DNA of 64,000 nt from Oopsacas minuta (lineage: Eukaryota > Porifera > Hexactinellida > Lyssacinosida > Leucopsacidae). A program made the translations under genes and the position numbers. This document shows positions 34,489-44,631 of this stretch, piece by piece; the first letter of the stretch is position 1, and every line of letters begins with the position of its first letter. The DNA lies in NCBI GenBank assembly GCA_024704765.1, contig JAKMXF010000346.1, forward strand, positions 130,015 through 194,014, given 5' to 3'. The notes below the pieces were generated by a model. It was not told where the DNA came from and ran no database searches. It was given only the letters and a program-made list of their open reading frames with translations.

Positions 34489-35887
34489 TACATGTCAACA
34501 ATGTATTGATGAAATAGCCTGCCAGAGAGGTTTTAGTGGTTTAATCCGCTTCTAACTATGAGTTGATAGGAGTCAAAGTCTAGTCCTATGGCAGTACTTC
34601 TACCTTAGCTATTGAGGATATTAATATACTATCCATCACTGCCTAAGGGGAATAGCAATACATAATGGGATGAGTCATAAGAACGGGGTAATTTTGTTAT
34701 TTTTTGATTCCACCATGTCTGCCATACAGAATACTTTCTCTGTTTACCACTGTTTCTGAATAACCATCCCCAGAAAGGGATACTGCAATCTCAGGAGCAG
34801 AAGGGGCATCATATTCGTGGATCTCCAATACTATCTTCTAGGATAGTGAACATTATATCCATTGCTTTCATCTACACATATGATTTATGGCATGTCTGAA
34901 GCAAAACAGGGTTTGACCGCGTGTAACATCTGTTGTAATCACTTCAATTCAGGGAGATATGTTACGCCCTTGTGTCTCTGACGTCTTTCTAGCTCAGCTT
35001 CTGGAGTACTCTAGTTGATATATATTTGAGCGAATTAATGCGGCTCTTCTACTTCGGGGATTAATCTACCAACTGAATGGTGTACTACCCCATGCATACA
35101 GAACGTATATAATGTTCGCCATTTCGTTATCAACATTGGCTCTGAGAGAAGAAAATGCAAGACTTGTCTTATAGGCACGTATACTACTCCTGAATTCAGT
35201 AGATCTTTACCAGTATCAGTGAGTAATTGATCTAGCAGCTTAGGTGGTGTCTAAAGGCCGTATAACAACCTTCCCCTCCCCACAACAAAGGAGAACTTAA
35301 ACATGCCTTAGTGCTGGTAACTCAACCCGAGATTTCAGACTAATATTGTGCTCATGCTCATACTCTTTGTTTCTTAGACTAGCTTTACTGGCACGGTCGT
35401 GTTCTTTGTGCTCAGCGGATCTATCCTCAAAATCAATTTCTCTGAGGTTATCTCGATGGGGTCGCTGGTACTTTAAGCGCCGAGTGCCTCGTGCTCGATT
35501 TGGGAAGCTCTCAAAATAACTTGTCGGTCCCTTTGTTTCTGAAGACGCTCTAATCTTTCTTCTGAAATTCGTTTTGGCGAATTTCAGGAAGAAAGCTTCG
35601 GACATAGCTGGTTTATTACCAGGACAATCCTGTTTCTTTTTCATGAGTATCATTCCAAATATCAATACAGAAATTCTTGGTAATTAGTTGGATAACTGTA
35701 TTACATATGGAAATACATTTAGCATTCATTAATTATGTCTACTGGTATTCACTGTAGAATTGAAAAAATTAGCACCAGTCTATTCAGTAACCTGGTTCCT
35801 ACATACAATTTCTACTGTTCATCTAAAACACGAATTAACTTTATGAGTATATTTTCACACGAAACACCACCTAAACATTACTAAATA

Positions 35888-37239
35888 CAGTGCCGGTCAA
35901 AAAGAATTGCTCAGAATAAATTTACCCCAAATTCTTAAATCTATGACTGATTTTAACAATAATGCTTTATTATAATCAAATAAATTGTTGTTAGTATTTA
36001 GTAGTACCTCCTCTTACTTGAATTACAGCTTTACATCTTTGCGGCATACTCTCAATTAGAGTATGGAGTCTGTTAATGTCGATGCTATCCCAAGTCTTAA
36101 TATGGCATTCCACAACTCTGAGTGGTTGGATGGGCTTTTCTCTTGAATTCTGAGGGAAATGTGATCCCAGAGATTCTCAATCGGATTTAGATCAGGTGAC
36201 TGAGCAGGCCAATTCATAACCTCTATTTTTTGCTCACCAAACCATTGCTTAGTACCCTTTGACATATGGTATGGGGCGTTGTCTTGCTGAAAAGTCCAGT
36301 CAGAATGTAGAGAATGCAAATCAACGCTTGGGATTAGTGCATTTTCCAATATATCAATGTAGGAATTTGTCTTGAGGTTCCCAGATACTTTCCACAAGAG
36401 TCCTACACCACTCCAGCAAAAGCATCCACAAACCATGATGCCACCTCCACCAAACTTGCAAGTTTTTTGAAGACACCTCTCTGAGAACTCCTCCCCTTTC
36501 ATCCTCCTGACGTAGGCTCTCCCGTCATTAGTATACAGAAGGAACCTAGATTCGTCACTGAACACAACTCTTGCCCATTCTTCAGTTTTCCAATTCTTGT
36601 GCGATCTTGCGAAGGAAAGTCAGTCTCTTTTGTGCTTGGTAGTAAGGCGGGGCTTCCTTCGCGGTTTTCGTCCGAACAGTCCAGCTCCTCGTAACCTTCT
36701 CTGAACTGTTGAAGTGGAAAGTTTTATCGAATATTCTGATAACACTTCAGCTTTGATCTGAGTAGCAGTCTTAAATCGATCCTTTTTGCATTTTCTGACC
36801 AATAAATTGTCTTGCCTTTTGGTTGTGACACGAAGCCTACCCGGGATAGCGAGGTCTCTTACCGTGCCAGTCAGCCTGTGTTTCTTAAGGATCTCGGCTA
36901 CACTTTTTTGGCTACACCCAACCATTTTAGCTACCTCCCTCTGAGTATGGCCACTTTCTGAAAGTAGGATCAGGTTGGCTCGATTTTCAATGGAAATTCG
37001 GGGTTTAGAAGGCATTGAAAATTCGATAAAAACAGATAAATTGGAAAAAAAGAATACAAAATAAAAACTGTAAGTTGTGCAAATATAATGAATGGATTAG
37101 CTGTGTTGGTGTGTTACTTGTCGAAATACATATGGCTGAGTATGGTTTCGCAAGAATTCAACTATCTGTTCAGTGTATACAATTTGACATTTACTTACTG
37201 TATGCATTCATTTTGAGCAATTCTTTTTGGCCGACACTG
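35888..37239 (-). mobile_element. Tc1 (DD34E) transposon
   Basis: Terminal repeats begin CAGTGCCGGTCAAAAAGAAT on the left and CAGTGTCGGCCAAAAAGAAT inward from the right. Both continue TGCTCA. TA duplications lie at 35886-35887 and 37240-37241. Length 1352 bp. Only a few mismatches between ends. Confidence 0.92.
35991..37015 (-). pseudogene. Tc1 transposase (DD34E), one nonsense and one frameshift
   Basis: A 1025-nt coding region from ATG 37015. The paired-like N-terminus shows ESGHTQREVAKMVGCSQKSV and a second helix-turn-helix (SEYSIKLSTSTVQRRLRGAG) with the basic linker GRKPRRKPRLTTKHKRD. An in-frame TGA near 36620 replaces the Arg usual in KHKRDRLSFAR (CGA to TGA, as by CpG decay). Catalytic blocks VFSDESRFLL, FQQDNAPYHMSKGTKQW and WPAQSPDLNPIENLW are intact, with exactly 34 residues between the second Asp and the Glu. 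A one-base change near 36085 shifts the frame before the last 30 codons, which read LIESMPQRCKAVIQVRGG to a stop at 35991. Confidence 0.9.
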
Positions 37240-37379
37240 TATATTGTTGAATAATAATGAATAATCTATTATCTAGTATGCCGTATAGAGCTTCTTTCAA
37301 CAAATATTCTATGATTTCATTATTTGTCTACGTTATATTCAACATCAAGAACAATAAATATATATGTGAGAAACTTGTA

Positions 37380-37655
37380 AATGCGAAATTCGGATTCAGC
37401 GTATTTAGTTACGACTGCGTTGCCGTTTAGAGCAAGCATGTACCAATATTTTGAGATTTAGATAATTTGTTTACTTTATATCCATCACAGCAGTAATAAG
37501 TTTACATATGATAATCCAAAAGTCTGAAAATCGAATTCAGCGTGCTGATATATTTTGTGAAGTTTTATTGAATTATATTTACTTCCTCGACAAACATAAT
37601 TTCAAAATTGAATACAATAAATCCTTTTTTTCACAATAGACAAACAAACAGTCAA
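37380..37655 (+). repeat. Copy of the GC-hairpin dispersed repeat (body and tail)
   Basis: Contains AAATTCGGATTCAGCGTATT, TTTGTTTACTTTATATCCAT, AATCCAAAAGTCTGAAAATC, AGTTTTATTGAAT and a tail GACAAACAAACAG. These match the body at 21500-21870 in the same order. The 5' hairpins are missing. Confidence 0.5.
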
Positions 37656-37659
37656 ATGT

Positions 37660-37786
37660 TTCATGAATTAGGGGAGGCATAGTTTAGAGCTAAAGTGTAT
37701 AACTTGACCATAGCTAGGGGGAGGGGAGAAAGCACTTTTGGCGGGACATTTTGCCCCCACTGAATTTATCTAGAAAAACCCTGGGC
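37660..37786. repeat. Short hAT-like repeat, copy 1
   Basis: Shares with 47413-47675 the opening TTTCATGAATTAG, the block AGAGCTAAAGTG, the phrase TTGACCATAGCT and the end TCTAGAAAAACCCTG. The end, read inward, is CAGGGTTTTTCTAG, a plausible hAT-type terminus. It sits about 30 bp outside element A. Confidence 0.45.
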
Positions 37787-37816
37787 AGGATGACAGGCAA
37801 CAATTGAGGTTAAATA

Positions 37817-40118
37817 ACACAGGTCAACAAAATTTAACTTCATTTTCTCATCAAGTATTAGATTGACATTTTCTAAGCTAGTTTTATACGCTGAATTCAA
37901 ATCTGCTTTCAGATTCTTTCGGCACGTCCAGGTTTTTTTCCATCTACAAGTCAACGATTTTTATGTATTTCCTAAATTTTTCCTGTTATTTTATGGTAGT
38001 GGCTGTCTTTTTGTCTTCTTACATGATAGCCATCTGAAATAAATCAACATTTCGATGTTTTAGATTAATGCCAAAGTAATATCAGTTATTATCCTAGCTC
38101 TTACATATAATTATTCACATTCATGCATGTATCAACTACTCACAAACTAAGGGGAAATACACATCCATCTAGAAGTATAAAGGTAGCTAACTAAATTAAA
38201 AGTGTTGAGAGTATGACTTCTATTTATATATCTTGTTGGGATTATCTCTGAAGAGCCTCCAACAGTGATCGGACATCATGCCCTCATTCCTGAAACCTTT
38301 GTATCGGGTTCCCATCTCCTGTATGTCTTGGTGGAATCTCTCACCCTAGGGAGGGGTTCATCACTTACAGCACCAAGGTTCTCAGGGAAAAATCAAGGTG
38401 AGAGCGCAAGAAGTGAAGTTTTAGCGACATGAGACAGCCCATCTTCTCGTATGCGTTAAGCAAGGTTTCCACTCCTTCTCTGTAGTTGGACGACTTCTTG
38501 TTAGCCAAAAGGTTTTCACAAACCCATTTGAATGAATTCCAAGCACACATTTCTAATTCGGATAATGTCTTCTCGAAATCTGGATCTCTGAATACTTGTC
38601 TGATTTGTGGTCCTACAAATACTCCCTCTTTTAACTTTGCCTCGCTTAGTTTCGGAAATTTGCCAACCAAATGCAGAAATCCTGCTGAATTTGTTTTGCC
38701 CATTGTTTAACGAATGTTTTCATTAATCCAAGTTTAATATGAAGTGAGGGTAAGAAAACTTTGTTTGGGTCTACCAATGGCGAATGCTGTAAATTGGTTT
38801 TCCCCACTTCATAGGTTCTCTTCGGCCAATCACATTTTTTATAATGTTCACCAGTTGCTCGGCTGTCCCATAGACATAGGAAACAACAATACTTTGTAAA
38901 ACCTTGTTGCAAGCCCATCAATAGCCCGATTATCTTAAGATCACCGCAGATATTCCATATATGTGTTCTATACTGTATTGCCTCCAAAACTTCCTGCAAA
39001 TTGACGAAGGTTTCTCTGAGATAGACGGAGTGAGCAATTGGAACGCCAGGCTTTAGATTTCCGTTATGCACCAGAACAACTTTCAAACTGCGTTTTGACG
39101 AGTCGATGAAAAGGCGCCAATCAGAGGTAGAATGTTCTTGTAATACGTTTGCATAGAGTCCTTCGATATCATTACAATTGCACAGTGGACCATCAGTGGT
39201 GTAGTATTGAGCGAGATCGAAATTTCGCTTGCGATTGTGGGATACTAGGACATCTTTGTCGAGTAGGTTTTTCTGTTTGAGCCTGGATGCAAGGAGTTCA
39301 TCTTTGTCTTTAGATAAGTCTAGATCCCTGACCAGGTCATTCAATTCTCCCTGTGTAAATGTTTGTGGCTCTAGTAATTCATCTTCGGAACATAATTAGC
39401 ATCTGTAGAATCTGCATGAACATCTTCCACCATATCAGACCCAATTTTAATTTGCTGTGGCTTGGGAATTGGGATTGGTAATGAGATGTCGTGTGGAATT
39501 GGCCTGCGAGCAGAATCCAAGTCTGGGTGAACAAGAGCGTGCTTATTCTTGGCTGAGAATCCTGTAATGTCGATAGGGCAAAAGTAACAATCATCAAGGT
39601 GATTTTTCTGTTCCCTCCAGACCATGGGTATTGCAAATGGCATTGAAACTTTCCTTTTGTTCAACCAATCACGTAGTCCACTTGACAAGAAGTGCATATA
39701 ACATGTGGTGCCCACGACTTGTCTTGGTCACCAAGTGGACATTCGAAGTACAATTTGTATAAGTTCTTTAATTGATTCGTGATTGGTCGTCTTTGTGATT
39801 TTACGCAAAAAAGACCACAAACGTAACAGAAATTGTCGGGATGAGTTCTACAATTACGATGCATGTTTATAATTTGATTTGATTTGCTTGAATTCAAATA
39901 AGTAAAGTCATTTATATTCCAGATAATTGAATCAAAATAGGCATGCTCATATAGCAATTTAGTAACTAGGTAATACCATACTATTGAAAAAATGGATATT
40001 GGATTTCAGAATAACTAGACGCGCTAGAGAAATTCTGATCGCAGATTCAGTTCAGCATTCAAAAGTATGCTAGGATAAATGTATGTGATCTCTGATGAGA
40101 AATCTTGTTGAGTTGTGT
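37817..40118 (-). mobile_element. Element A: uncharacterised family, inverted partner of element B
   Basis: Nearly identical to 50601-52897 in reverse orientation. The ends are similar inverted repeats: inward from the right, ACACAACTCAACAAGATTTC; from the left, ACACAGGTCAACAAAATTTA. Identity with B starts and stops at these ends, so they look like real element termini. No target duplication was found. Differences from B include one missing G near 39389, four extra bases near 38350, and a few substitutions near the 5' end and around 38050. Confidence 0.8.
38220..39864 (-). pseudogene. Uncharacterised DSSKRSLK-family protein, copy A
   Basis: The order of conserved blocks is FCYVCG, DKSWAPH and CTSC (zinc-ribbon-like N-terminus), CYFCPIDITG, WRLFIDSSKRSLK, CGDLKIIGLLMG, TKYCCFLCLWDSRA, LHIKLGLMKTFVK, FVGPQIR and GERFHQDI. 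I recall this architecture from uncharacterised arthropod and Hydra proteins but know no named family. Frame changes near 39665, 39389, 38700, 38380 and 38350 disrupt it. All except the one at 39389 and the detail at 38350 are shared with copy B, so the duplication followed inactivation. Conserved Asp (FIDSS, CGDLK), CxxC and terminal Glu suggest a transposase fold; that is inference. Confidence 0.7.
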
Positions 40119-41084
40119 TGTCAGCCAATATACTTGATATAAGTGGGAATTGTAGTCACAGGTCGCTTAATATGTCCAATGTGCTGCCACAATCACTTTG
40201 AATAAATGATTTCTCATCTTGGAACTCTTGCATTATGATCACGTTGCAAATTTATATTTTCCGAATTTCAGGAATTTGTATTTTGATCATACATCAGTCA
40301 TTTACTGCCGAGATTACTAGTCAAAACTCATGTATGTGCTCCATTGTCAGTACCTAAGCCCATTTTGTGTATTTTAGATGGATCATGGATAATCTGATTT
40401 TAAAATTTCATCTACTTTATATATTCGAGTCGCAAATTGCTGGCCAAAAGTACTAAGATATTTAGCTGTTTCAGGCTTGTCCTCAACTCGATTTATTAAG
40501 CTGTCGTGAAGCTACCTAGTAACGTAGGGCGTTATTTTTATTGAATTATTTGTGAACTTAAGGAAGCCTATCTGTATTCTTTAATTACCTGTTTTACTAC
40601 ATTATAACCTCAGTTTTACAAACACATCTGTATACACTACGCATTTCTTTCCTACTCAGTGTTATTTTATCCTTAACTCCCAAACCAGTATATACATGCA
40701 TATGATTATAGCTCTCTGCGATACGGCCTGAAACATTATTGGGATATGGTAATATACTAGTAAATGGAAACGGTAAAAATCTCAAATCAGCCTCTGTTCC
40801 AAAGTAGGGTAGTTTGAGTTGGATTCATGTCGGTTAAAAATACTTTGGATTAATAACACTGATATACAAAATTGTGAAAAGTTTTTGATGATTAAATAAA
40901 AATAGCTGAAATTGAATCATTTGAAGGGACTATTTATGAATGAGTTAAGTATGTATTCACAACAGGTCTATAATTTGTAATTTTCTGGTTGGAAGATTGC
41001 ACCAATATGAGATTAGATATGTGAAATTATACATACATTCATGTTAATTACCTTCTAAATCATACTAATATTAACTATCACTAG

Positions 41085-41485
41085 CGCGTTAGCTTACTTG
41101 CGCTAGCGGTTCTAACACTTCGTGTCCGTACTCGGCCTTCGGCCCTCGCTTTGACTGTTAGTTTGTGTGATATTCGGAATCAGCGTACCCGATTACCCCA
41201 CAATAACCGTTGAAACCACATTTCTAGGATTTTGAAATTTGTTTACTTTTTGTTTCCTATATATTCATATAAACCAGCTAAATTTGTATATGACAAATCC
41301 ATAAGTGTGATTCGGATCAGCACATTCGCTAACCTTTAGTCAAGTTTTATGAAATTTGTATATCTTCCTGATTAACACCATAGATATATAGATACAAACA
41401 TTTTTGCAAATATGAATTCCACATTCCATTTCAGCTTCCTTAGCAACGGACAAACGGACAGACAACAATTGAGATTTAATATAGA
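41085..41485 (+). repeat. Copy of the GC-hairpin dispersed repeat, complete order
   Basis: Starts with GCGCGTTAGCTTACTTGCGC, AACACTTCGTGTCC and TCGGCCTTCGGCC. The body follows with CGTACCCGATTACCCCAC, CGTTGAAACC and TTTGTTTACTTTTTG. It closes with ACGGACAAACGGACAGACAA and CAATTGAGATTTAATA. This is the clearest single copy in the window. Confidence 0.6.
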
Positions 41486-41492
41486 TTCATAT

Positions 41493-43150
41493 TTAATCGT
41501 CTAAAAATTGTTTTTTCCTCGACTTTCTTTTGTGTAGAACGTCAGGCTTGTTGTGTTGCAAACACCAACAGTAGTCTGCCATCATACTGGAATTCCATTT
41601 TCTTTGGTATCTGTGTTCAATGTCACTAATATCCTGATGAAAACGTTCGCCTTGTTCTTCGCTTAGTGCCCAAGATTTTTTGGAAAATAATTCAGGTGTG
41701 AGTGAAGGAAATGGATTTTTATAGACATTCTCGCACCGAGCATTTTGTAATTCTCTATTAATCTCTCGACAATGTCAGCATAGTTGTCAACTTTGTGATT
41801 TCCAAGGAAACTTTCTACCACATCACGAAAACTCAGCCAAGCTTTCCTCTGTAGGCTACTTAATTCTTTAAGAAATTCATCATCTTTGAATAGCTCCCTT
41901 ATTTGTGGTCCAACGAAGATGCCACCTTTAATCTTCGCATCAGAAATTGCAGGGAATTTTTCCACGAGGTACAAAAAACTTCCACAATCCTTGGGCAATG
42001 CCTTCACAAAATTTTTCATTAAACCAAGTTTAATGTGAAGAGGTGGTAACAAGACATCGTTAGAATCCACAAGTGGTTCTTGAATAACATTGTGACTACC
42101 AGGAACTAAATGGTCTCGATGCGACCACACTTTCTGGACGTAATGTCGAGCGTCTGCACGGCTATCCCACAAACACAGAAAACATGGATATTTGGTGTAA
42201 CCACCTTGTTGTCCAAGAAGTAATGATATGACCTTAAGATCTCCACAAATTAACCATCGATGCATGGTGTAATTTAGTGCATCTAGGAAGACTTTCATGC
42301 TGTCGTAAGTCTCCTTAAGTTGAAAAGAATGTGTAACTGGAATACACGCAAGCTTGTTGCCATTATGGAGTAACACTCCCTTTAAACTTCTTTTAGAGGA
42401 ATCAATAAATAATCGCCATTCTTCAGGATTATATTTCACTCCAAGCTTTTCTATCAGACCAGGAATATTTCCACAATATACAAATGATGGCTGTAAGTGA
42501 AAAAATTTAAGCAAATCTTGTTCTCTAGTTCGATATTTCGAAATATTCGCCTCCGGAAGTAGTAAATTCTTCTGTTTTAGACGTGAAGCAAGAATTTCTG
42601 AAGACGATTTTGGTAAATTAAGATCTCTTATTAGGTCATCAAGATCATCTTGATCAAAAAGCTAAGGAGAATTATCATCTGGTGGGAGTATGTACTCGTC
42701 AGAATCTCCACTACTATCATTGTCACTGCTACTGTCTAATATTTCCAATGGAACTGGTACAGGTAGGTCCTCTGAATGTGGAACTGGCCTAATGGCGGAC
42801 GGTACGTCTGGGTACGCAATACTGGATTTATTCTTTTTTGTGATACCATCAATTTTCGTCATGCAGAAATAACAATCCGAAAGATGACACATTGGTTCTC
42901 TCCATATCATTGGAACCGCAAACGGCATTTTCTTTCTCCTCCCAGCATACCACAAGCGTAAGTTCTCAACGCATGTCTTACAAGCATTGTGTGGAGCCCA
43001 GGGCTTATCTTGATCCCCAAGATGGCATCCAAAATATGCGAAATAACAGCGTTCTACAGCCTTTGTGATATTTTGCCGTTGGTCAGTTGTAGTATACCTC
43101 CCACAAATATAACAAAACTTTTCAGGCGAATTTTTACAAACCCGAGAAGC
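41493..43150 (-). pseudogene. Uncharacterised DSSKRSLK-family protein, copy C (two lesions)
   Basis: A divergent and better preserved member of the same family as A and B. From about 43147 the frame reads KNSPEKFCYICG, GDQDKPWAPHNACKTCVENL, MPFAVPMIWREP, CYFCMTKI and an acidic Ser-rich linker. A TAG at 42661-42663 interrupts. The same frame then continues LFDQDDLDDLIRDLNLP, WRLFIDSSKRSLKGVLLHNG, CGDLKVISLLLGQQGGYTKY, CFLCLWDSRA, LLPPLHIKLGLMKNFVKALP, FVGPQIREL and LHSHLNYFPKNLG. A one-base loss near 41663 shifts to ALSEEQGERFHQDISDIEHR and MADYCWCL, ending in a basic tail at 41493. Only two lesions separate it from a protein of about 550 residues. No Met was placed upstream; the first exon may be separate. 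Confidence 0.72.
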
Positions 43151-44032
43151 ATAAACAATAAAATGAACAAGATAAACTAACTGTCGAGTGGAATAAAACA
43201 GATTATAGCTACTATTAGAGGCAATTTACATCATATAAGCAATTCAAACCAAATAAATGCGATAAGGGTGATGTGTAGAATTGAATTTAGAAATATTTTG
43301 ACGATATAGTCAATTAAAAGACCGAAATAACTAAAATAGAAATTTCTTACTTTTTTAGTACCCCTGAGAATGAAAAAAATACATAATAATTCCCAATGTA
43401 TATCTACACTATGCAAAAATAATAGAGAAAGAAGATCATCAAAAATGTTGTATATCTGTGTAATCTGTACAGTTTGGAAGAAATTAACGAAATTATTTGG
43501 CGTCGGCTCTGGAGTATTACGTATCATCCATGTAACTGATTTTTACTATTATCTTCTAAACTTTTCATTTACCAGATTGGTGATCAAAGTGTATATTATT
43601 GACAGCATTAAACCAGCCCTAAGTATCACAATTCTAAGTTTTTAGATCTCTGGTCATGATCAAATTTTCATTTTTCACTAAATTGTTCGGACAATCGGGT
43701 CAAAAGTACTACAATCCAGCACAATATAGAATTCTATTGCGGTACCACTGAATCAATTTGGATTCAATTCTGATTTATCTTTGTGAATCAATCCCATATG
43801 GAGAACGTATAAAGTAGCTAGCAAAGTAAGATTTCATACAACAGAGTAACTGATGCACCTTAGTATTTATGTATATATACGTATATGCACACATATATGT
43901 ATATATCACTCAGTCATTTTCACTGAGCCACTATACTATAAAGTATAGTCGGTACAGTTTACTTCCCTCTCCTGGCCCTTCGTATAATCTTGTGTTTTTG
44001 CGTTTTCTAATTTCTGTCCATTGAATCTTTAG

Positions 44033-44631
44033 GTTCCCAAACGTAAAGCAGCTGAAAGAACGATAGAACTCTTTTCGCATCTTTATCAGTCCGATCCATC
44101 CCATCTTATTACTGCTGATCCCAGACTGATGTTTTCCTCACATGGCATTCACCCATCAGTTTTGAAATTTGGTGGCCAATTATCCAAAAGTGATATAGCT
44201 GGTTCTAGCAGCCGTTCAGTTGCACTTCTGGCTGCCTTCCAAAATGTCATCAGTGATTACCAAACCCCTGAAAATAAGGATTTAGTTCGAGAAATCATTA
44301 AGGTTATTGAACCATGTATTAATTTTTTAAAACAATGTTGTCCACTTTCTCTATCTATGCGCAATACTGTTACATATATGAAATATATACTAAAAAGTAT
44401 TCCAAATAATCTCGATGAACAAGGAGGAAAAAAATGGTTCTTACAACAGTCCAAAAAGTCCATTCATGCTCGCATACTTTTAGCCGCAAATATAATTTTA
44501 GATCTTGTAATTCATCAGATTAGAGATGATGATGTTATTCTTGTATATTTACCATGTGCTCTAGTGATGAATATTATATTAGAAGCAAATTCAAGAGGGA
44601 TTAAATTTCGCGTTCTAATTATTGACTCAAG
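44033..44631 (+). CDS. EIF2B4: EIF2B4 exon 2
   Basis: Acceptor GAATCTTTAG|GTTCCC and donor TCAAG|GTACTT. The exon carries the central helical region and the start of the Rossmann-like domain shared by eIF2B alpha, beta and delta. Recognisable blocks are VPKRKAAERTIELFSHLYQS, HPSVLKFGGQLSKSDIAGSS, VISDYQTPENKDLVREIIKV, QCCPLSLSMRNTVTYMKYIL, VILVYLPCALVMNIILEANS and FRVLIIDSR. These align block for block with human EIF2B4 (for example FRVVVVDSR). It ends in phase 2 (AG of an Arg codon completed by exon 3). The open frame continues a short way into the intron, which is not coding. Exon 2 lies between the two inverted copies A and B. Confidence 0.93.

Larger units (their letters stand above)
32525..35665 (-). 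pseudogene. Helitron N-terminal protein relic, split by a Tc1
   Basis: Fragments on the minus strand follow Helitron order. 35297-35665 is a basic, Arg/Glu-rich stretch like Helitron N-termini. About 35120-35200 reads IRAYKTSLAFSSLRANVDNE, then YTFCMHGVVHHSVGRLIPE (35040-35110) and FAQIYI, the core of the Helitron_like_N domain. HEYDAPSAPEIA follows near 34770. The Tc1 element 33147-34488 interrupts. Beyond it come QNCVDLYSGLADALARE (about 33085), GSPRH, AMTIVRKYEKPD (about 32950) and finally CKPSEPSDYD, CAQIPDPEVQPKLY and CMIHGPC (32575-32700). Many stops and frame changes. Rep and helicase domains are not found in the window. Helitrons move by rolling-circle replication; this relic cannot. 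Confidence 0.85.
16652..44032 (+). other. EIF2B4: EIF2B4 intron 1 (27.4 kb, transposon-filled)
   Basis: Begins GTTAGT and ends GAATCTTTAG; joining the flanks keeps phase 0 and restores a conserved protein segment. It contains at least two mariners, one maT, two Tc1 elements, a Helitron relic, a MULE-like element, a hAT MITE, two copies of an uncharacterised family and several inverted repeats. Stretches such as 16735-17150, 17280-18400, 18870-19250, 19340-21360, 29110-29850 and 40120-41080 show nothing recognisable. Confidence 0.82.

Noticed and set aside
34960-35290. TGTTACGCCC start suggesting a solo LTR of a Ty3/gypsy element
   Set aside because: No second copy, no clear terminal ACA with target duplication, and the region reads as Helitron coding sequence on the minus strand.
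43868-43920. TATGTATATA-rich tract before exon 2
   Set aside because: Simple AT-rich microsatellite; no promoter or element claim is warranted.
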